Shown here: positions 43,987 to 52,927 of the stretch, piece by piece
Position numbering within the stretch: position 1 is the first letter of the stretch
Layout: each line of letters starts with the position of its first letter
NCBI GenBank assembly: GCA_902727855.1
Contig: CACVAS010000047.1
Span: 62,001 to 126,000 of the forward strand
Direction: 5' to 3'
Length of the DNA: 64,000 nucleotides
DNA from: an uncultured Sulfurovum sp.
GTDB taxonomy: Bacteria > Campylobacterota > Campylobacteria > Campylobacterales > Sulfurovaceae
The notes under the pieces: model-generated
Told to the model about the DNA's origin: nothing
The model's database searches: none
The model's input: the letters and a program-made list of their open reading frames with translations, nothing else
Program-made: the position numbers and the translations under genes

Positions 43987-44115
43987 ACGATACGAGTCTA
44001 TTTTTACAATTCATTTTATACCATTTAAAAACTTGTATCGTATAGTCAATTATTCCTCACGAAACCCCTTAAAACCTTTGTATAATTCCTATATTATGAT
44101 ATAATATATCATATT
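43987..44115 (+). promoter_or_regulatory. Promoter module with inverted arm, for 44135
   Basis: Reverse arm ACGATACGAGT at 43987; box ACTTGTATCGTATA at 44031-44044; TATAAT at 44100; gap 55 bp. Third block copy, with one base change in the palindrome (ATATATCATAT). Confidence 0.75.
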
Positions 44116-44134
44116 TAAAGATTAAGGATTTAAG

Positions 44135-44365
44135 ATGAAGACGAAGACGAAGATTTTACAGTTAGAGCTTGCACTACTTGAGGGAGCCAAGGCAGAGATA
44201 AAGGGCGACAGAGTAATTATCACCATAGATACAGAAAAAACAAAACGTGACATATGGGAGAATCAGATTGAGATGTGGTTAACCATTAAGGGTTCTACTA
44301 AAACTTTGAGTAGTGGGTATCTAAGAGTTGTTAGAGATAAACTCAAATTTAAGCAATGGCAATAA
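44135..44365 (+). CDS. Small basic hypothetical protein
   Basis: 76 residues, Lys-rich, starts MKTKTKILQLELALLEG. Beta-strand centre (GDRVIITID). Nine bp before the next gene. Confidence 0.5.
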   Translation: MKTKTKILQLELALLEGAKAEIKGDRVIITIDTEKTKRDIWENQIEMWLTIKGSTKTLSSGYLRVVRDKLKFKQWQ

Positions 44366-44374
44366 AAGGTTTAA

Positions 44375-44734
44375 ATGATGACACACTTAAAAATAAACTC
44401 TACAACATATGCCGACTTAGATACATTCTTTTATAGTTGTAAATATCGAGATAATGAGAGCGACTACACTTATGGTTGTTCTTGTGATGAAAATGCAACA
44501 GATGGGCAATGTCTCGACAGTGGGTGTCCTTTTCTTACAAAAGTAGATTTGGAAGTGGGAAACAAGGAGAAAGAGACAGAACTCGCAAAAGTAGCTGAAG
44601 TACTATGTTTTATATGGAAAGATGAAGCCGAAGATGACGGATATTTAGAACAAGTAGATGGATGGGGAGAAGACACAATAATGGCATATGAAGGAGATAT
44701 TGAGAACTCTCCGTTCATAGGCTTAACTAATTGA
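44375..44734 (+). CDS. Hypothetical Cys-containing acidic protein
   Basis: 119 residues. N-terminal Cys cluster (CKY, YGCSCDEN, CLDSGCPFL) suggests a metal site; C-terminal part is strongly acidic. Co-transcribed with the 44135 gene. Confidence 0.5.
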   Translation: MMTHLKINSTTYADLDTFFYSCKYRDNESDYTYGCSCDENATDGQCLDSGCPFLTKVDLEVGNKEKETELAKVAEVLCFIWKDEAEDDGYLEQVDGWGEDTIMAYEGDIENSPFIGLTN

Positions 44735-44749
44735 TGAGTGTTACATAAA

Positions 44750-44824
44750 ACTTGTATCGTATTTAAAAACATCTTATTTATATACTATGCCATATCTATA
44801 TATTATGGTATAATATATTATATT
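44750..44824 (+). promoter_or_regulatory. Promoter module for the DNA ligase operon
   Basis: Box ACTTGTATCGTATT at 44750-44763; TATAAT at 44809; gap 45 bp. Confidence 0.75.
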
Positions 44825-44840
44825 TAACAAAGGAAAATTA

Positions 44841-45878
44841 ATGACAATTTTATACAAAAAAGATTCAAAAGGAAAAATCAGAGAAATCAGATTTTCAACA
44901 GAGGAGAATATTTTAGTTCAAGAAGCTGGATTACTTAATGGTAAGCTTGTACGTAACGAAAGAGTATGTACTGAAAAGAATCAAGGCAGAGCTAATGCTA
45001 CTACAGCAGAAGAACAAGCTATCTTAGAGATGGAGAGTAAAATAACTCAAAAATTAAAAGAAGCCTATTTTAAAACCATAGAAGAAGCAGAAGAGACTAA
45101 GGTTATTATGCCTATGTTAGCTAAAACAGCAGACCTCAGAAAAATCTCTTATCCTGTACTGGTTCAACCAAAACTAGATGGTATGCGTATGGTATCAACC
45201 TCAGCTGCTAAACTCTCACGCAAGAATACACCTATTGAGACATTGGCACATATTGAAACTTCATGGATAGGCGACCACATTTTAGATGGTGAAGTCTATG
45301 CACATGGTAGAACCTTTCAAGAGAATATGAGACTGATTAAAAAATACCGTCAAGGGGAAACGGAAGAGGTGCAATACCATGTATATGATATGCCTAGCAT
45401 AGATGCATCATTTAAAGAGCGTCACGACACTCTGAAGGCATTTATTGGAGAAAGAGATGGCATTGTATTGGTAGAAGCTTACGAAGCCCAAAATGAGGTT
45501 GAGGTGATGGCTTATCATGCACAATTTATTGATGAAGGGTATGAGGGTACTATGATTAGATTACTTGATGATACGTCATATGAGTTTAATAAACGCTCTA
45601 AGAGTCTATTGAAGCTTAAAGACTTTATAGATGAAGCCTATGAAATTGTAGATGTGGTAGCATCTGAGAAAAGACCAAGCGAGGGTGTTGTTGTATGTAA
45701 AATGCCTAATGGAAGTATTTTTAGATGTGGGATGAAATTAAGTCTTAAAGAGAGAGAAACTTTTCTCATTGAGGGCGATGAGCATATAGGGAAAATGGCT
45801 GAGGTTCGTTTTTTTGAATTTAGTGATGATGGTATACCTAGATTTCCAGTGTATCATGGTACAAGGTTAGATAAGTAG
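44841..45878 (+). CDS. ATP-dependent DNA ligase
   Basis: 345 residues. Ligase motifs in order: I KLDGMR (Lys111 is the AMP acceptor, R116), III DGEVY 149-153, IV EGTMIR 235-240, V LLKLKDF 256-262, then an OB-fold C-terminus. An ~80-residue N-terminal domain (LYKKDSKGKIREIRF) resembles the WGR-like extension of phage ligases. It seals nicks with ATP; bacterial hosts use NAD ligases, so this is a mobile-element gene, perhaps for joining plasmid strands after transfer. Confidence 0.9.
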   Translation: MTILYKKDSKGKIREIRFSTEENILVQEAGLLNGKLVRNERVCTEKNQGRANATTAEEQAILEMESKITQKLKEAYFKTIEEAEETKVIMPMLAKTADLRKISYPVLVQPKLDGMRMVSTSAAKLSRKNTPIETLAHIETSWIGDHILDGEVYAHGRTFQENMRLIKKYRQGETEEVQYHVYDMPSIDASFKERHDTLKAFIGERDGIVLVEAYEAQNEVEVMAYHAQFIDEGYEGTMIRLLDDTSYEFNKRSKSLLKLKDFIDEAYEIVDVVASEKRPSEGVVVCKMPNGSIFRCGMKLSLKERETFLIEGDEHIGKMAEVRFFEFSDDGIPRFPVYHGTRLDK

Positions 45879-45880
45879 CC

Positions 45881-46222
45881 ATGACTTATTTAGAGAAACT
45901 ACAAGATAAGGTATCTTGCTTTGATTGGTATGTATGTCATATATGTGAAGTACAGAACCTTGACGAAGAGAGGATAGGGAGGGATTCCCTTGCTCTGTTA
46001 CGAAGAGATTACAATTTGATAAAAAATTTTGTTATTTCACCTCATGCTAAAGATGTATCGTATTTGAACAAGATGGAAACATATATAGCGTATGCAAAAA
46101 AGAATACCAAGTATCATCTTAATTTTTTAGATTTGGATGCTGAGGTAATAGATTATTTTAGAGAAAATGCTAGTGAACAATGTGAAGAGTCTTTTCTACA
46201 AAATCTTTATACTAAACTTTAG
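45881..46222 (+). CDS. Hypothetical helical protein
   Basis: 113 residues; ATG two bases after the ligase stop. Helical, no family recognised. In the ligase operon. Confidence 0.5.
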   Translation: MTYLEKLQDKVSCFDWYVCHICEVQNLDEERIGRDSLALLRRDYNLIKNFVISPHAKDVSYLNKMETYIAYAKKNTKYHLNFLDLDAEVIDYFRENASEQCEESFLQNLYTKL

Positions 46223-46223
46223 G

Positions 46224-46478
46224 ATGAGCATGAGTACAGTAATGAGTATAGAAGAGATAGCAAAGATAGCAAAGATAGCAAAGATAGCAGAACGTGAGGT
46301 AGTAAGTGGAGATTTTCGTCCTGTGTGCTTAAATAAAGATGCTATGATAATAATATATCATCAAGGGCATACAGATGATGAGTGCTTACATATGTTGAAG
46401 TCATACAATAAAGTACTTGAGCTAGGTAGAGACGCATTATGTAAAAGTTTGATGGACAATGTAATAGATAATACATAA
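46224..46478 (+). CDS. Small helical protein with repeated IAK tripeptides
   Basis: 84 residues from ATG 46224. A 9-bp unit (ATAGCAAAG) in tandem encodes IAKIAKIAKIAE, extending an N-terminal helix. Such a tract can vary in copy number. Third gene of the ligase operon. Confidence 0.5.
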   Translation: MSMSTVMSIEEIAKIAKIAKIAEREVVSGDFRPVCLNKDAMIIIYHQGHTDDECLHMLKSYNKVLELGRDALCKSLMDNVIDNT

Positions 46479-46552
46479 GTATATATTTTTGGAAGTGGCA
46501 GCTAAATCTATTAACTCATGTGTTAGTAAACGCTTATTATCTTACACGCTCA

Positions 46553-46637
46553 ACTTGTATTGTATTATTAAATTCTATTCTGTAATCCCTTACAACTCTT
46601 TTGTTTTACTCTTTATTGTGGTATAATATATTATATT
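46553..46637 (+). promoter_or_regulatory. Promoter module for the 46656 operon
   Basis: Box ACTTGTATTGTATT (one change) at 46553-46566; TATAAT at 46622; gap 55 bp. Confidence 0.7.
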
Positions 46638-46655
46638 TAATAAAAGGATTATAGG

Positions 46656-46940
46656 ATGTTCCCTGCTGATAGTAAAGCTTGTTTATCTTCTAAAAAAGGC
46701 AAGCAATTATTTTTCGATGACTTACAAGACCTCATACCATTGGAAGTTATTTTAGAGACCGAAGACCTTTTGATTATGGGTACTATCGTTTCTGTTTCTG
46801 AGATTAGCTTTGTTTTTCATGGAAAGAACTCAAGCAACCCAGAATACTTAAGAGATGACTATCAAGGCGATTGGACTAAACAGGAGTGTAAAATATTTAG
46901 GAAGATCTTGCTTGAAACAAGAGAGGATATTATCACATGA
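46656..46940 (+). CDS. Hypothetical protein
   Basis: 94 residues. Beta core (LLIMGTIVSVSEISFVFHG) with a charged C-terminus. Overlaps the next gene by 4 bp. Confidence 0.5.
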   Translation: MFPADSKACLSSKKGKQLFFDDLQDLIPLEVILETEDLLIMGTIVSVSEISFVFHGKNSSNPEYLRDDYQGDWTKQECKIFRKILLETREDIIT

Positions 46941-47419
46941 ACACTACCTCATCAATTTCACCTGAAATATACAGATGTGTGAAACATTGCAATAATTGCC
47001 CTTTTCTGGACAATGGTAAATCTATGTCTCTTAATGAGGGTAGGGTTGATAACATTAAATTAACTTTATTAGAAAGTGATTATAATAGCTTTAATTGTCA
47101 TAAGACTGTTTATAACTTAGATAAAGATATGAAGCCTACTGATAATCAAAAAGAAAAAATGTGTTTTGGTGCATACCAATTCTTAAAAGAGCAGGGTAAG
47201 AGCAACATTCAGATGCGACTAGCCTATTCACAAAATGAAGATGAGGTACACACCCTATGTATTAGTGACAGCATATCTACTTTTGATGGAGAGGGGTGTG
47301 ATGGATATGAATTTCACTTTAAAGATGATACTATTGAGGACATTTCATTATCTTGTAATGGTTGTTCAGGGTTAGCTTTTATACTCACTGAGACAAGCCA
47401 TAAGAGTTATAGTTTATAG
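46937..47419 (+). CDS. DUF6283-like Cys/His protein
   Basis: 160 residues. CVKHCNNCPFLDNGKSMSLN then EGR and FNCHKT follow the C..CPF....L..GR...CHKT pattern of the DUF6283 family, probably a metal site. C-terminal half beta-rich with SCNGCSG. Role unknown. Confidence 0.6.
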   Translation: MNTTSSISPEIYRCVKHCNNCPFLDNGKSMSLNEGRVDNIKLTLLESDYNSFNCHKTVYNLDKDMKPTDNQKEKMCFGAYQFLKEQGKSNIQMRLAYSQNEDEVHTLCISDSISTFDGEGCDGYEFHFKDDTIEDISLSCNGCSGLAFILTETSHKSYSL

Positions 47420-47430
47420 ACTATAACTCT

Positions 47431-47515
47431 TTGTGTATCGTATTATTATTTGATTCACCCTAAGCCCCTTAAACACTTGTTATCTATCCTTTATTATGAT
47501 ATAATATATTATATT
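47431..47515 (+). promoter_or_regulatory. Promoter module for the 47532 operon
   Basis: Box variant TTGTGTATCGTATT at 47431-47444; TATAAT at 47500; gap 55 bp. Leader shortened to ATATTACTAAAGGA. Confidence 0.7.
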
Positions 47516-47531
47516 ACTAAAGGATTATAGG

Positions 47532-48413
47532 ATGAATTATCTCCCAATTGAAATGCCAGTACTTGAAAAGCTTATGACAATAGCCTATGAAAAAAAGAAA
47601 AGAATTTATAAAGATAACGAAACAGGCATCATGTATTACTGGTTTAGAAACAATGGGAAAGGATCTAGAAAAGGTTACTATGTTGACCTTGATACAGTCT
47701 CAGATAAGGAAGCTTTCATAAAGATGTCTAAAAACTTTGAAGACGAAAGGGAAAGAATTAAAAAAGAAGAAGCGGAAAAAGAAGCTCACTGGGAATGGGC
47801 AAAGGCAAATTATCATGGTATCAAAGCGATACATAGTGAAATAAAATACTATAGTGATGCTCAAACATTAACGAAAGATTGGAATGATAATCAAAAAGTA
47901 GAAGCGGAAGGGCATCAAGCAGAATATTATCTTGAAGAAAAAAGGAATCAAAAATTAATCGCTGAAAGATTAAATAAACTCCCACAACCATTAAGAGAAT
48001 TTGCGGATAAAGATGGTTACTTCCCTGGATTTGAAATATCAGATTTTAGCCAACATGGTACAGGTAGAGGGTATTCGGGATATTTTGAGTCAATCAACTC
48101 ACAAGTAGCTAAAAAAGAAGGTAAATTTTCCAAAACGGCTGCTGCTAAAATCTTAAGAATTAAGCCTGTTGAAGTAGAAGTTAATCTATTTGCTTGTGAG
48201 TACCATCATACGAGTAAAAAATACAACTCTACAGATTTTTATGATATAAGACCATATTACTATTTGATGCATGGACAAGTTGATAATCTTCACAAATACC
48301 TAGAAGAGATTGATTGTGTAGATATGGATGATGAAGATGGAATAAATGGGTATATTAATAATTATAAAAAAACGTATAATACAATGGTATCTGAAAAAAG
48401 GAGAATTAAATGA
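47532..48413 (+). CDS. Hypothetical protein with charged coiled-coil centre
   Basis: 293 residues. Residues ~75-140 are a Glu/Lys-rich helix (FEDERERIKKEEAEKEAHWE). The C-terminal part has EYHHTSKKYNSTDFYDI, a pattern seen in phage proteins of unknown role. Overlaps the next gene by 4 bp. Confidence 0.55.
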   Translation: MNYLPIEMPVLEKLMTIAYEKKKRIYKDNETGIMYYWFRNNGKGSRKGYYVDLDTVSDKEAFIKMSKNFEDERERIKKEEAEKEAHWEWAKANYHGIKAIHSEIKYYSDAQTLTKDWNDNQKVEAEGHQAEYYLEEKRNQKLIAERLNKLPQPLREFADKDGYFPGFEISDFSQHGTGRGYSGYFESINSQVAKKEGKFSKTAAAKILRIKPVEVEVNLFACEYHHTSKKYNSTDFYDIRPYYYLMHGQVDNLHKYLEEIDCVDMDDEDGINGYINNYKKTYNTMVSEKRRIK

Positions 48414-48871
48414 AATTTGAGACTATGAAGCACTTAGGACACACAGTATCTATGGTAAGTGAAAGTATGGCAAATAATTTTAAAGATAAGATAACAAATG
48501 AACAATATGAGATATTAAAGCATAATGTTTACACAATTGAATTTCATAAAGATAAACATTTAGAAGAGAAATATAACGGTTGCGGTTGCGGTTGGACTGA
48601 GATTGATAAAGATGGAAACTTTGTCGATTTGCAATATCTTGATGAGGATGTAGTTGATTGGCGTGAAGAACTTGATGCAGACGAACATGAAATGGAAATT
48701 GGAGTAGTTTCTAGTCAAGAAGCTCAGGCACTCTACCTAAGTACTGGACAAAAAGAGCAAAATGTCAATATGTTGGAATTTCATACAGACCAACTAACCC
48801 CCTTGATTTTGCCTAATGGCAATGTTAGAGTATTGGTAAATTTTTCATCCACCCAGCTTGTAAGGTTTTAA
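48410..48871 (+). CDS. Hypothetical acidic protein
   Basis: 153 residues, very acidic middle (DEDVVDWREELDADEHEME). A CGCG motif (NGCGCGWTE) near residue 58. Coupled by ATGA to the 47532 gene. Confidence 0.5.
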   Translation: MKFETMKHLGHTVSMVSESMANNFKDKITNEQYEILKHNVYTIEFHKDKHLEEKYNGCGCGWTEIDKDGNFVDLQYLDEDVVDWREELDADEHEMEIGVVSSQEAQALYLSTGQKEQNVNMLEFHTDQLTPLILPNGNVRVLVNFSSTQLVRF

Positions 48872-49032
48872 TGCTTTTATCATTACCTCAATATGATATT
48901 ATTTTCATCTAAATACTAGAGATAAATCTTCCCATTGCAAACATAAGTATAGATTGCTAAATGTGCAAGATCTGTACAAAACGATACGAGTTCATTTGAA
49001 GATACGCATATCGTGTCAAAATATATATTTGA

Positions 49033-49117
49033 ACTTGTATCGTATTATTATTTGATTCACCCTAAGCCCCTTAAACACTTGTTATATACCCTTTATTATG
49101 ATATAATATATTATATT
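49033..49117 (+). promoter_or_regulatory. Promoter module for the 49138 gene
   Basis: Box ACTTGTATCGTATT at 49033-49046; TATAAT at 49102; gap 55 bp. Reverse arm ACGATACGAGT at 48981. Confidence 0.75.
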
Positions 49118-49137
49118 TAAAGATTAAGGAGAAGAGC

Positions 49138-49593
49138 ATGTCAGCAAAATTAATAGGTCTTGATGATGTCAATATAGGAGATATGGTATATGACAGCAGT
49201 AGAAGATCGTTTGGTAAAGTAGTGTCTATTGATTGTGAAGATAACAGCTTTCCATTAAAAATAAAGTTTAAAGGCTTTATATCTTTATATAGATATACAG
49301 CAGATGGCAAAGCACAGCGGTCTAAAAAGTCAACGCTTTATGATGATATCCCTGCATATATTGTAGAGGAGAATGAAAAAGAGATGAGAGCAAATGAAGA
49401 AAAGGTCTCTGCTTTTGTGCACGACCTCAAAGAAGTACTAACTAAGCACAAGGCATCAATAAGTTTTTCAGTGGATGATTGCAGCGACACACATGGAATA
49501 AGTGGTGAGCATTTTGTAGTTGCGTTTGATAACGGTAAAGAGTTGTCTTTAACTGATTATGGATGGTGTATCTCCTCCTCGGATATATCCTAG
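49138..49593 (+). CDS. Hypothetical protein with SH3-like N-terminus
   Basis: 151 residues. DDVNIGDMVYDSSRRSFGKV then VSIDCEDNSFPLKIKF look like a small beta barrel; the C-terminal part is a separate mixed domain. Unknown function. Confidence 0.55.
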   Translation: MSAKLIGLDDVNIGDMVYDSSRRSFGKVVSIDCEDNSFPLKIKFKGFISLYRYTADGKAQRSKKSTLYDDIPAYIVEENEKEMRANEEKVSAFVHDLKEVLTKHKASISFSVDDCSDTHGISGEHFVVAFDNGKELSLTDYGWCISSSDIS

Positions 49594-49672
49594 CCATTCT
49601 GGTGGCTGTATGGGTTTTCTAAGTCTATTGTAAAAGTATTTGAGAAAACCTATGACTGATACATTTAAAGAT

Positions 49673-49757
49673 ACTTGTATCGTATTATTATTTGATTGTC
49701 TATAAACCCCTACATATCTTGCTATATATCCCTTATTATGATATAATATATTATATT
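49673..49757 (+). promoter_or_regulatory. Promoter module for the 49779 operon
   Basis: Box ACTTGTATCGTATT at 49673-49686; TATAAT at 49742; gap 55 bp; leader TTTAAAGAATAAGGA. Confidence 0.75.
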
Positions 49758-49778
49758 TAAAGAATAAGGATTTACCTC

Positions 49779-50129
49779 ATGAAAGATTTAAAAATGATTA
49801 GATTGTATGGTCACAATAACCAAGATGATGATATGGAGCAAGTAAGCTCACTTGAGCGTCAAATGTCTAAAGAAAGTATTCTTAACGATGGTACAGGGTA
49901 TGTGGGATTAAATGGTGTACGTGTAACGACTTATTTTATAAAGGATGGTGTTTACACCGTAGCAACCAATGGCATGGGTATCAACAGCAAAACAGGTGGT
50001 ATGTGGAATGCTCATTTTTACCACAGAAATACCCCAGGGTATACAAGGGTATTGGATAACTGCAAAAAAGACAACATGGGAGCAGGGAACACATTTCAAA
50101 ATTCTGTATTTTCAAGAGCGTGGCATTGA
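49779..50129 (+). CDS. Hypothetical protein
   Basis: 116 residues. Gly/Asn-rich centre (GYVGLNGVRVTTYFIKDG). Not recognised. The next gene starts one base after its stop. Confidence 0.5.
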   Translation: MKDLKMIRLYGHNNQDDDMEQVSSLERQMSKESILNDGTGYVGLNGVRVTTYFIKDGVYTVATNGMGINSKTGGMWNAHFYHRNTPGYTRVLDNCKKDNMGAGNTFQNSVFSRAWH

Positions 50130-50130
50130 T

Positions 50131-50592
50131 ATGAAAAAAGGGATGGATGCATTAAAAGTGAAATATAAACTAGGTGCTTTAATTTTGGATACTGAAGATA
50201 ATGAGTTAATTATAATCTTTGATAACGATTGTGGAGGCATAGAGAAGATGAGGTACTTCAAGCTTGTAAAAAATGTATCGCTTACATGGATTGAAAATAA
50301 AATAATTAGTGTCATAAATGAAGTAAGTGCCTACAAAAATTTGACCAAAGTATTTCAGAAGGCTATAAAAGATGTGGATGTTGATACCTATGCAACAACG
50401 TATGGCATTGGCATACATACTGTTTTAATGAGCGAAGAGGAGTTAAGAAATAAATCCAAGGCAATTTTTAATCTATTGGACAATAAAGGGATTAAATACA
50501 AATTGCAATATTCAAGGGCTATGTGGGTATTAAAGATTGTCATATCCAAATCAAAAGAAAATCTAAAGAAAATTAATACACTAAAGATATAG
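50131..50592 (+). CDS. Hypothetical protein
   Basis: 153 residues from ATG 50131. Alpha/beta, Lys-rich, no recognised motif. Translation is probably coupled to the preceding gene (TGATATG). Confidence 0.5.
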   Translation: MKKGMDALKVKYKLGALILDTEDNELIIIFDNDCGGIEKMRYFKLVKNVSLTWIENKIISVINEVSAYKNLTKVFQKAIKDVDVDTYATTYGIGIHTVLMSEEELRNKSKAIFNLLDNKGIKYKLQYSRAMWVLKIVISKSKENLKKINTLKI

Positions 50593-50644
50593 AAGTAAGT
50601 GAGGATTTTTAAGTTAATCTCCTCATGAACACATAGGTTATTAA

Positions 50645-50729
50645 ACGTGTATCGTATTATTATTCTTTCCTCTACAAACCTCATCAAAGCTTGTTAACTA
50701 TCCCTTATTATGGTATAATATATTATATT
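50645..50729 (+). promoter_or_regulatory. Promoter module for the 50749 operon
   Basis: Box variant ACGTGTATCGTATT at 50645-50658; TATAAT at 50714; gap 55 bp. A GAACACATAGGTTA palindrome ends five bases before it. Confidence 0.7.
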
Positions 50730-50748
50730 TAAAGATAAGGATTTAAAG

Positions 50749-51105
50749 ATGAAACTTCACGATATTAAATTAACTTACATCACTATGAGCCACCAAGATA
50801 AGAGTGCAGAGGTTAGCACGCTCTCAAAAGTTATCAAAGACAGAGGACGTTTATTATCAGAGAGCTTAGCTATAGGAAACCTTTCTCACTATCAAGCACC
50901 TATCATTGAGAGAGAGTTAGCCACACTTACTGAAGCACAAACCAAGGAGATTAAAGAAAGAGGAGATGGGTTTGTGTATGGTGGCGATCGTTTTATAGGT
51001 CAAATCATTTTTGGTATCAAGGACAATTTAGAGCCTATTGATGCATACATTACCAAGATTAAAAATAGTCCAGCATATATTGCATTTACTACAAAGGAAG
51101 CATAA
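50749..51105 (+). CDS. Hypothetical protein, shares a domain with 43271..43870
   Basis: 118 residues. C-terminal FGIKDNLEPIDAYITKIK corresponds to part of the 43271 product. N-terminal part differs. First gene of the exonuclease operon; its stop overlaps the next ATG (TAATG). Confidence 0.55.
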   Translation: MKLHDIKLTYITMSHQDKSAEVSTLSKVIKDRGRLLSESLAIGNLSHYQAPIIERELATLTEAQTKEIKERGDGFVYGGDRFIGQIIFGIKDNLEPIDAYITKIKNSPAYIAFTTKEA

Positions 51106-51335
51106 TGGAACCAATTAAAAAAACAGCACTTGAAATCGCATTAGGTCACTTTCTTTCATTGAATGAAGAGGGTGATGAACTAACCGCAGAAGAGTGGTTA
51201 GAGGGCAGGCTAGAGATTATACCTTGTGAAATGTATGAAAGCTATTCAGAGGATGAGGTGGTGGAAATGGTTAATGGATTAGCCTTAGAGATAGAATATC
51301 AGTTTAAGGCATTACAAGGGGGAAGCAATGTGTAA
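51105..51335 (+). CDS. Small acidic protein
   Basis: 76 residues, about 20 acidic residues, helical (EDEVVEMVNGLALEIEYQF). Overlaps both neighbours (1 bp and 8 bp). Perhaps a partner of the exonuclease. Confidence 0.55.
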   Translation: MEPIKKTALEIALGHFLSLNEEGDELTAEEWLEGRLEIIPCEMYESYSEDEVVEMVNGLALEIEYQFKALQGGSNV

Positions 51336-52080
51336 ATACCTACTTTTTGATACGGAATCAACTGGACTTCAAGAGAAAGATAGACTCATACAGGTGGGGT
51401 CTATGCTTGTAGAGCATGGTAAAGAGACTATTATCACAGATGAGGTGGTAGGTACACATGAGCCTATCTCATTTTCATCAATGGAAATTCATGGGATAAC
51501 ACCCGAAAAATTGGAAGGTGCTGCACCTTTTTCAGAGACCGTCTTTAAACGTGTACTTGATATACACAATGACCCAAAGAACTACCTCATCGCTCATAAT
51601 ATCTCTTTTGATTTGGGAATGCTTGAAAAGGAAGGATTTAAAAATCAATATACGCTGATTGATACGCTTAGAGTCTCTAGGCATATTTTTAATGAAGATA
51701 TTAATAGGCTACAGTACTTACGCTATGCCTTAGGTCTTTATCACAAGGAGGAGCAAGAGAGTTGGGATTTAGGTATTGAGATAAAAGCTCATGATGCTAT
51801 AAGTGATGTATTAATCATGAAGCTACTTTTTTCTAAAATTATTCAGACAGTGAAAGAGTTGTATCCAGAGACCAATGCTATTGCGAAAATAGTAGAGTTA
51901 ACAAATACACCCATACTTGTAGAAAAGTTCAAATTTGGCAAATACAAAGGTAAGCTAATTTCTGAAGTGGCACAGAGTGATAAAGGGTACCTCTCTTGGA
52001 TGCGTGGCAATTTAGAAGTAGATGAAGATATGCAACATACAATAACGCATTACATTGGTGCGTGTGAGTACGCTCATTAA
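51328..52080 (+). CDS. DnaQ-like 3'-5' exonuclease
   Basis: 250 residues. DEDDh motifs: Exo I FDTESTGL (~7-14), Exo II AHNISFDLGML (~90-100), Exo III HDAISDVLI (~150). A C-terminal ExoX-type/DUF3820-like domain (FGKYKGKLISEVAQSD, YLSWM) follows. It trims DNA or RNA 3' ends with two metal ions; likely used in plasmid DNA processing. Confidence 0.85.
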   Translation: MCKYLLFDTESTGLQEKDRLIQVGSMLVEHGKETIITDEVVGTHEPISFSSMEIHGITPEKLEGAAPFSETVFKRVLDIHNDPKNYLIAHNISFDLGMLEKEGFKNQYTLIDTLRVSRHIFNEDINRLQYLRYALGLYHKEEQESWDLGIEIKAHDAISDVLIMKLLFSKIIQTVKELYPETNAIAKIVELTNTPILVEKFKFGKYKGKLISEVAQSDKGYLSWMRGNLEVDEDMQHTITHYIGACEYAH

Positions 52081-52112
52081 TACATTGTATTGAAGCAGGT
52101 GAATAAACTGTA

Positions 52113-52197
52113 ACTTGTATCGTATTATTATTTGATTGTCTATAAGCTCTTTAGAAACTTGTTATATCTCCCTTATTATGATATAATATATTATATT
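52113..52197 (+). promoter_or_regulatory. Promoter module for the 52218 gene
   Basis: Box ACTTGTATCGTATT at 52113-52126; TATAAT at 52182; gap 55 bp. Confidence 0.75.
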
Positions 52198-52217
52198 TAA
52201 AGAATAAGGATTTAAAG

Positions 52218-52598
52218 ATGTTTTCAATATTACAAGTTTCAGAAGCAATGAATAAAACTAAAGGATGGGATTGTACATGGTGGAATAACAAAGAGATTTG
52301 TGCTGTTATTGATTATGCTGACAAGAAAGGATGGGTATCAAGATTTAGTATTACACAGGTTGAATGGACAAACGAAGGTGCGATGGAATATAAAACATTA
52401 AAGCTACAAACACTTGCAGAGGATGAGGTAGCAAGTGGGAGATTAACGCCAATTGACAAAAACGAAGAAGCACAAAGAGTATTCATCGGAATAAAGCCAG
52501 GTGAAGGGATTGACCTTTGTTTGGCATATGATGCAATTATTAATGAAGCACTTATCAAGAGACATGATGAGGAACAGAAACAAAAGGAGGAGGTTTAG
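52218..52598 (+). CDS. Hypothetical protein
   Basis: 126 residues; Trp-rich N-terminus (KGWDCTWWNNKEICAVI), acidic tail. Not recognised. It may act alone; no gene follows within 320 bp. Confidence 0.5.
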   Translation: MFSILQVSEAMNKTKGWDCTWWNNKEICAVIDYADKKGWVSRFSITQVEWTNEGAMEYKTLKLQTLAEDEVASGRLTPIDKNEEAQRVFIGIKPGEGIDLCLAYDAIINEALIKRHDEEQKQKEEV

Positions 52599-52758
52599 GG
52601 TTTCTATTCGTATGCAATTATATTCATACAACTAAAACATAATTACTTAGTATGGAGATAGATTTAATAGTAGGTGTAGTTTACTCTTTATTTACGCCTA
52701 TATCTCCTTATATGCCCCATATACAATTTTTTAATAAGTTACATCACGTTAACACTTA

Positions 52759-52788
52759 CAATGGCTTAAAATTGATTTTAAGCCATTG
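52759..52788 (+). terminator. Hairpin in the 52599-52823 gap
   Basis: 13-bp perfect stem CAATGGCTTAAAA / TTTTAAGCCATTG with loop TTGA, T-rich after ~12 bases. The rest of the gap shows no gene. Confidence 0.55.
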
Positions 52789-52823
52789 GTTTAAAACTTT
52801 TTCGTAGCCATATCACAATACAT

Positions 52824-52908
52824 ACTTGTATCGTATTTAATACTATCTCTAAATATCCTTTGCTAAAACTTTACTTTCATGATACATTATGATATAATAT
52901 ATTATATT
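52824..52908 (+). promoter_or_regulatory. Promoter module for the 52928 operon
   Basis: Box ACTTGTATCGTATT at 52824-52837; TATAAT at 52893; gap 55 bp. Confidence 0.75.
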
Positions 52909-52927
52909 TAAAGATTAAGGATTGAAG

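Noticed and set aside
42369-44115. Inverted arms considered as integron attC sites
   Set aside because: No RYYYAAC/GTTRRRY boxes at the expected places and the recombinase lacks a visible integron-specific insertion; kept only as a general cassette idea.
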